DNA from: Histomonas meleagridis
Lineage: Eukaryota > Parabasalia > Tritrichomonadida > Dientamoebidae
Length of the DNA: 64,000 nucleotides
Direction of reading: 5' to 3'
Assembly: GCA_020186115.1 (NCBI GenBank)
Contig: WSYJ01000142.1
Coordinates: 992,001-1,056,000, forward strand
The stretch's first letter is position 1. Each line of letters starts with the position of its first letter. Positions 59,381-64,000 of this stretch are shown piece by piece. Position numbers and translations under genes: made by a program. The notes below the pieces were generated by a model that saw nothing but the letters and a program-made list of their open reading frames with translations, was not told where the DNA came from and did not search any database.

Positions 59381-59806
59381 ATGGGAAGGCATCATTCAAG
59401 ACAAGTTCCACTAATACCAATAGCACATCCTCTTGCTGGACATCGCCTTACAAAGAAAATAGGTAATTTAATTTCTAAATGTGCTGACTCCAAATCTTTA
59501 ATTTACGGAGTCAAAGATACTGGAAAAGCATTAAAAAAGAAGGAAGACGGTATAGTAGTTCTTGGTGGAAACGTGACACCAATGGACATTATTGCACACA
59601 TTCCAGCAATTTGCGAAAATCAGAATGTTCCTTTTGTTTTCCTTCCATCAAAAGAACAGATTAGTGCATACTCTCAGCGTACATCTCCGGTTGCATGTGT
59701 TGTAGTTCGTGCACCAAAAGATAATACATATCAAGAAGAATATAATAATGTATTAGAAGGAATCGAAACACTCAAAGCTGAGGAAGCTCAAGAAAATGCA
59801 CAGTAA
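59381..59806 (+). CDS. NHP2: NHP2, H/ACA snoRNP protein of the L7Ae family
   Basis: 141 aa. The order of motifs is that of NHP2: PIAHPLAGHRLTKKIGNLI, YGVKDTGKALKKKEDGIVVL, GGNVTPMDIIAHIPAICENQ, then NVPFVFLPSKEQI and TSPVACVVV. PIAHPLAG and HIPAICE...VPFVF distinguish it from SNU13 and eL8. It binds H/ACA snoRNAs with Cbf5, Nop10 and Gar1 for rRNA and snRNA pseudouridylation. The stop TAA overlaps TAAA. Confidence 0.92.
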   Translation: MGRHHSRQVPLIPIAHPLAGHRLTKKIGNLISKCADSKSLIYGVKDTGKALKKKEDGIVVLGGNVTPMDIIAHIPAICENQNVPFVFLPSKEQISAYSQRTSPVACVVVRAPKDNTYQEEYNNVLEGIETLKAEEAQENAQ

Positions 59807-60209
59807 ACTAAATTGATTTTTATTTTGATTTTAAATATCTTTTACAGTATTTTAAAATTTAAATTATAAAATAAAGTTTAGTCATCAATAGGAATTATTT
59901 TTATAAAGCCGATAAATATTGATGTTTGGGAAGGAACTTAAAATTTTAAAATTAATGGAGATCTATTAATTAAAATGAGATTTGAGTTTATTAAAATAAA
60001 AAAATATATAAATATCTTTCAGAACTAAGGAAAGTCACTGTTTATCAAATTGTAATATTTGCTATATTTCTCTGTAAGGAAGTTGGAATTTATACTGTTC
60101 CGAATAAACTTTTAGTGTAAACCAGTAAATTCGAAACTGTACAGTTGGATCAATTTAATAAACTATACAAAAATTGAAATGTTTATGAAGAGTCAAAAAA
60201 ATCAGCAAA
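59807..60209. other. Intergenic region upstream of the ankyrin gene
   Basis: About 400 bp, AT-rich. No TCA-Y-W initiator immediately before the ATG at 60210 (TCAGC is the nearest). No gene seen. Confidence 0.4.
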
Positions 60210-61499
60210 ATGAGTGTTCCAACACCAAATCCTCGTCGTACATTAAGGAAACCAAAAAATCCTGGTACCAAATCTAATATCCAATCTGAATACTTGCAAA
60301 AAATGCATGTTCTGGAAAAATTAATATTTGATTTAACTAATGAAAACTTTTTTTTCACAGTTCAGCAAACAATGAAATTATTTGATTCAAATTTCCCATA
60401 TTCTTTTAACGTTGTTATTAGTATTTTAATTTTCTCTGTATTTTTTTCTCAAAAGAATTCAAGTGAATTTTATTTAGAGTATCTAAAATCAATTGAAAAA
60501 GAAGAAGAACAAATAAATAAAAACAATCCCAAAATCATTAAAATTTTTGCAAAACATATATCACAAATTAAAGTACAAGAAGCATACAATCTCATTGAAG
60601 AAATGATATCACAAAATTTAATCGATGAAAAAATCATTAAAAATATTCGAACTCAATATTTTGCGCATCGAAGATCAGAAGAAGAACTATCAAAGAATGA
60701 TTGGGAACTTCATAAAAAGTTAATTAAAGAAGGAGTTAATCCAAATGAAATCGCAAAAATTATACGAAATGATGAAATAGAAAAACTTCAAGAAATGTCA
60801 TCACAACCAGAATTTGATTATAACCAGAAAATCAAACCATCACTTTATGAAAAATGTTCATTTATTAATCATCATGTTACATTAATTGATTATGCAGCAT
60901 TTTTTTCTTCTATTAAATGTTTTAAATATTTACTTATGAATGGAGCTAAACCAGAAAACACAGGTAAATATGCAGTTGCTGGTGGAAATTTAGAGATAAT
61001 TCATTTATGTGAACAAAATCATTCATCTTTCAAAGGATCTTTTGATGCTGCTATTAAATTCCATCGAAATGATATCTTTCATTATATTTATGAAAATAAT
61101 TTAGAAAAATTAGGAGAATATAAGGAAGTAAAGCTATCAATATTTGGAAAAGAAAATATAAACCAATTTGGTTATTTTGATAAATATCCAGATAAACCAC
61201 AATCGATTAACGAGTTAGTAAAAGTTTGTAATTTCAGTGGGAATTATGAAATTCTTTCTTTTTTATTAGAAGAGGATATAAATATCAATGATTCGATTTT
61301 AAGGGAAACTGCACGAATTGGTAATTTATATCTTGTTAAATATTATCTTCAAAATAATAAATTGAAAACAGACATTTTATTCTTTGCATTAGCATCAGGA
61401 AATGCTGAACTTGTTAAATTTGTTCTTGAAAAAAATCCAATTGATATATATGAAAAAAATTTTTATTTAATTTTAATAAATTTTGTTTTAATGATTTGA
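60210..61499 (+). CDS. DUF3447-type ankyrin protein, first open frame
   Basis: 429 aa until TGA 61497-61499. Residues ~1-130 are helical (the N-terminal region of this trichomonad family). Residues ~155-300 include the DUF3447 signature: SFINHHVTLIDYAAFFSS, LLMNGAKPENTGKYAVAGGN, LEIIHLCEQNH, FDAAIKFHRNDIFHYI. Ankyrin-type repeats start at ~330: LVKVCNFSGNYEILSFLL, ILRETARIGNLYLVKYYLQ, ILFFALASGNAELVKFVLE. The frame then enters the first AT-rich linker (KNFYLILINFVLMI) and stops. Further ankyrin units continue downstream at a fixed 170-bp pitch to a proper stop at 63494, so the true product may be larger (see the next entry). These proteins are presumed scaffold or adaptor proteins; none of this family has an assigned function that I can cite. 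Confidence 0.8.
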   Translation: MSVPTPNPRRTLRKPKNPGTKSNIQSEYLQKMHVLEKLIFDLTNENFFFTVQQTMKLFDSNFPYSFNVVISILIFSVFFSQKNSSEFYLEYLKSIEKEEEQINKNNPKIIKIFAKHISQIKVQEAYNLIEEMISQNLIDEKIIKNIRTQYFAHRRSEEELSKNDWELHKKLIKEGVNPNEIAKIIRNDEIEKLQEMSSQPEFDYNQKIKPSLYEKCSFINHHVTLIDYAAFFSSIKCFKYLLMNGAKPENTGKYAVAGGNLEIIHLCEQNHSSFKGSFDAAIKFHRNDIFHYIYENNLEKLGEYKEVKLSIFGKENINQFGYFDKYPDKPQSINELVKVCNFSGNYEILSFLLEEDININDSILRETARIGNLYLVKYYLQNNKLKTDILFFALASGNAELVKFVLEKNPIDIYEKNFYLILINFVLMI

Positions 61500-63494
61500 T
61501 ATATAAAAATAATATTTGGAAATTATTTAAAATATTCGAAACACCACTTATATTTGCATCTTCATTAGGTAACACTGAAGTAGTTAAATTACTTGTTGGA
61601 TATAAAAAAATTAATGTTAATTGTACTAATTTTAATTTGTTTCATTCAGAATTTGTTGAATTGATTTTATATTTCAAAAGTATAATTAAAATTTGCTTAA
61701 AATATTTGACACGCCTTTGATTGCAGCAACTAAAAATAATTGTACTGAAGTCAATAATATCCTTATTGAACAAAAAGGAATCATTATTAACTCTAGAAAT
61801 ATTTTATCACTTTTTATTGTGTTAATTTTAATAATTTAAAGTTTCAAATTTTCATAAGGAAATTATATAATTTATTTAAAACAGCATTAATTTGTGCATC
61901 ACAAAATGGTTACACAGATATTGTTAAATTACTTATTAAACAAGAAGCAATAGACATCAAAATTAAAGATATTTGTTTGTTTTATTTAACGTTTATCAAG
62001 AAAAATTTTAATTTTTATGAAATTTTTGGAAATTATTTAAATTATTTGAAGATGCTCTTATGAAAGCATCGAAAAATAATCATATTGAAATAGTGAAATT
62101 ACTTCTTGAACAAAAAGACATCGACATTAATTCAAAAAATGTTTTTTTATTATAGACAATGTTTATATCAAGAAATTATTGTTTCAAAACAATATTTGGA
62201 AATTATTTAATTTGTTTTATACATCACTTATATTTGCATTGGAAGAACTTCATATTGAAATTATAAAATTACTGCTTAAACAAAAAGGAATTGATATTAA
62301 TGTTAAAACTATTTATTTATTTTGTATAATGAACATTTAAATATTTTTATGTATCAAAATTTTAATTGATTTTTATTTTAATTATATAGAACACCACTTA
62401 TTTTTGCAACTTCTAAAGGGAATACAGAAATAGTTAAATTACTTCTCGATCAAAAAGGAATTGATATTAATGCTAAAGATATTATCATATTTTATAAAAA
62501 GTTTATTTTAAGATTTTGATATTTTAAAATGATGTTTGGGGACTATTTACATTATTTTGGTCAGCATTCTTATTTGCAGCAGAAAATAGTTACTTTAAAA
62601 TAATTGAATTACTTATTGCACAAAAAGGTATTGATATTAATATCAAAAATATTTATTTATGTCATTTAATATTCATCTTAATAATTTTATATTTCATAAT
62701 AATATATGGAAATTATTTAAGTTATTTCGAACTCCATTAATATTTGCATGTGAAAATGGTAATATTGAATTAGTGAATTTACTTCTTAAACAAGAAGGAA
62801 TTGATATTAATGCGAAAACTATTTATTTTTTGTGTTTAATATTTCTTTTATTTAGTTATTGTTACAAAATAACATATGGAAATTGTTCAAATTATTTTAT
62901 ACAGCACTTACATATGCAATTAAAAAAAATCTCTATGATATTGTTAAAATATTACTTGAGCAAAAAGGTATTGATATTAATTCTAAAAATAATTATTTGT
63001 TTTGTTTAATATTTTATTTAAATATATGAAATTTCATTAAAATATATGGTATTTAATAAAAATATTTGACACAGGACTTATAATAGCAACTAAAAATGAT
63101 AATATAAAAATAGTTAAATTACTTCTTGATCAAAAAGGAATAGATATCAATGCAAAAAATATTTTTTTATTTTGTTTGAGGTTTATTTTTAATGTTAGAA
63201 GTTTCCAAATATTATTTGGAAATTATTATTAAAACTTTGTACTGCACTTATGTGGGCATCTGAGAAAAATTGTGTAAAAATATGCGAATTACTTCTTGAA
63301 CAAAAAGGAATTGAAATAAATATAAGAAATATTTATATATTTCATAAAATACTTATTTCAATAATTTGAATTTCTTAAACAATGATTGGAAATCATTTAA
63401 AATATTTAAAACAGCATATGGATTAGCATTGTCAAATTGTAATGACAGTATAATTACATTAATTAAAGAAAAAAAGAAGGCACTAGGATTATAA
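61371..63494 (+). repeat. Array of 13 ankyrin units at exactly 170-bp pitch, separated by 89-nt frame-breaking linkers
   Basis: Core starts lie at 61371, 61541, 61711, 61881, 62051, 62221, 62391, 62561, 62731, 62901, 63071, 63241 and 63411. Each core is 27 codons with no stop or indel and follows T-P/A-L-x-x-A-x-x-x-G/N-x-x-E-I-V-K-L-L-L-x-Q-K-G-I-D-I-N. The twelve 89-nt linkers share a family sequence: AAAAATATTTATTTATTTTG..., TTTCAAAATAATATTTGGAA, ATTATTTAAATTATTTGAA. 170 is not a multiple of 3, and most linkers stop the upstream frame. The last core ends ITLIKEKKKALGL then TAA overlapping TAAA, a usual C-terminus for this family. By hand, the pair 62391/62731 differs at 6, 3 and 11 sites, and the pair 62221/63071 at 10, 3 and 10 sites, in codon positions 1, 2 and 3. 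Confidence 0.85.
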
Positions 63495-63906
63495 ACTGAG
63501 GTTAACAACTAATTTATATCATTAGCTAAACATGCTATTAAATGATAAAATTTCTTATATATTAAAAATCATACCCCACAATTACTTTTTTCTTTAAAGA
63601 AATGTATACAAGTATATTAAAAATGAAGAAGAATTCATTATCATTTTATCCTTAGGTAACTCTTTAAAAAATAGCATTTACTAAACAATGGAGATAATTG
63701 CTTTTATGAAGCTCCTCCCAAATTAGCAATGCATTTAATAAATATTGATATTAATATTTAATCTTATTTATATTTGATAAGTCAAAGACATGTTTAAACC
63801 AAACATGTAATGCAAGAAGGCTGTAGCAAGTATCATTTATCATTCCTTAAAAAATGTTTTGCTGAGCGTGTAATCGCGCTTTTGGGGCAGCCCAAATGAA
63901 CCCAAC
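63495..63906. other. Intergenic region upstream of the Rac-like gene
   Basis: About 410 bp, AT-rich. TCATT words occur near 63834-63845. An out-of-frame ATG at 63898 starts a 4-codon frame that ends inside the leader. No gene seen. Confidence 0.35.
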
Positions 63907-64000
63907 ATGAATAAAGAATTCATAAAAAGTGTTTTAGTTGGCGATAGTAACGTTGGTAAGACGTGTTTCTTGATTTCATGTATTGCCCCTCAAGACGTTT
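63907..64000 (+). CDS. Rac/Rho-like small GTPase, N-terminal part (runs off the window)
   Basis: The frame from ATG 63907 begins MNKEFIKSVLVGDSNVGKTC and continues FLISCIAPQDV to the window edge. G-D-S-N-V-G-K-T-C is the P-loop of Rho/Rac GTPases (GDGAVGKTC), and FLIS matches the following residues. The call rests on 31 residues only; a Rab is less likely because of the KTCFLIS segment. An ATG 9 bases upstream is out of frame. Confidence 0.75.
   Translation, partial: MNKEFIKSVLVGDSNVGKTCFLISCIAPQDV

Noticed and set aside
61452-63410. Ordinary trichomonad spliceosomal introns in the ankyrin array
   Set aside because: No GTAYGT-like 5' site at a common position in the linkers (several have no GT in the relevant stretch at all) and no ACTAACACACAG-like 3' site, so the known intron type does not explain the pattern.
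61371-63494. Programmed ribosomal frameshift once per repeat
   Set aside because: The linker at 62302-62390 has the upstream frame closed at 62338-62340 and the downstream frame open only from 62382, so a single shift between those frames cannot bridge it.
1-64000. CRISPR arrays, bacterial operons, Shine-Dalgarno sites, rRNA genes
   Set aside because: None seen. Gene content is eukaryotic, leaders are short with initiator words, and no spaced direct repeats of CRISPR type occur; the regular 170-bp array is ankyrin-coding.

Overview
The window is a 64 kb piece of an AT-rich, gene-dense protist nuclear genome. I assign it to a trichomonad, most likely Trichomonas vaginalis or a close relative. 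The reasons are: nearly all genes are single uninterrupted frames; several genes have a TCA-Y-(A/T) initiator a few bases before the ATG; stop codons very often overlap or sit next to a TAAA tetranucleotide (the trichomonad poly(A) signal); and the families present are typical of trichomonads (BspA-like leucine-rich surface proteins, DUF3447-type ankyrin proteins, Rac-like GTPases, BEACH and fimbrin-type cytoskeletal proteins). This is an assignment from gene content, not a database match.

Layout. 1-5 kb: end of a coiled-coil gene, a membrane L-type lectin and an NT-C2-like protein in a tight divergent pair, then a decayed ankyrin gene. 5-20 kb: a 1.7 kaa helical protein, a four-CH-domain fimbrin/plastin, and a 2461-aa BEACH-WD40 protein. 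20.4-26.6 kb: a tRNA-Cys(GCA) gene with a long, decayed non-LTR retrotransposon (C2H2 fingers, reverse transcriptase, restriction-like endonuclease) seated exactly at its 3' end and flanked by a 16-bp duplication of the tRNA end. 27.6-31.6 kb: a giant BspA-like surface protein. 32-36 kb: V-ATPase subunit a, an unknown protein, ribosomal protein eL33. 36-40 kb: a mostly empty stretch with gene remnants, then a second BspA-like protein. 40-52 kb: housekeeping genes of trafficking (Vps39-like), chromatin and transcription (BET-type bromodomain, TAF10-like, SANT/U-box-like protein), a seven-TM GOLD-like protein and a CUE-domain protein. 52-60 kb: ankyrin debris, a KATNAL2-type katanin, a Rac pseudogene, a tandem ubiquitin-like fusion, a Yip1-family protein and NHP2. 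60-63.5 kb: a DUF3447-ankyrin gene. The window ends in the first codons of a Rac-like GTPase.

Two observations stand out. (1) The ankyrin gene at 60.2-63.5 kb continues past its first stop as 13 ankyrin units spaced exactly 170 bp apart. Every 27-codon core is open and ankyrin-like and the last one ends in a proper stop plus TAAA, yet the 89-nt linkers throw the frame out by 2 each time and carry stops. This looks like an array of uniform intervening sequences without recognisable trichomonad splice signals, or some other way of skipping the linkers. (2) The retrotransposon appears to be specific for a tRNA-Cys gene: its target-site duplication covers the 3' end of the tRNA, so the tRNA stays intact, and the element begins with a T-run that can serve as the Pol III terminator.

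The ordinary genes show no operon structure. Several pairs are divergent with short shared upstream regions. Assignments rest on motif recognition by eye; no similarity search was run.
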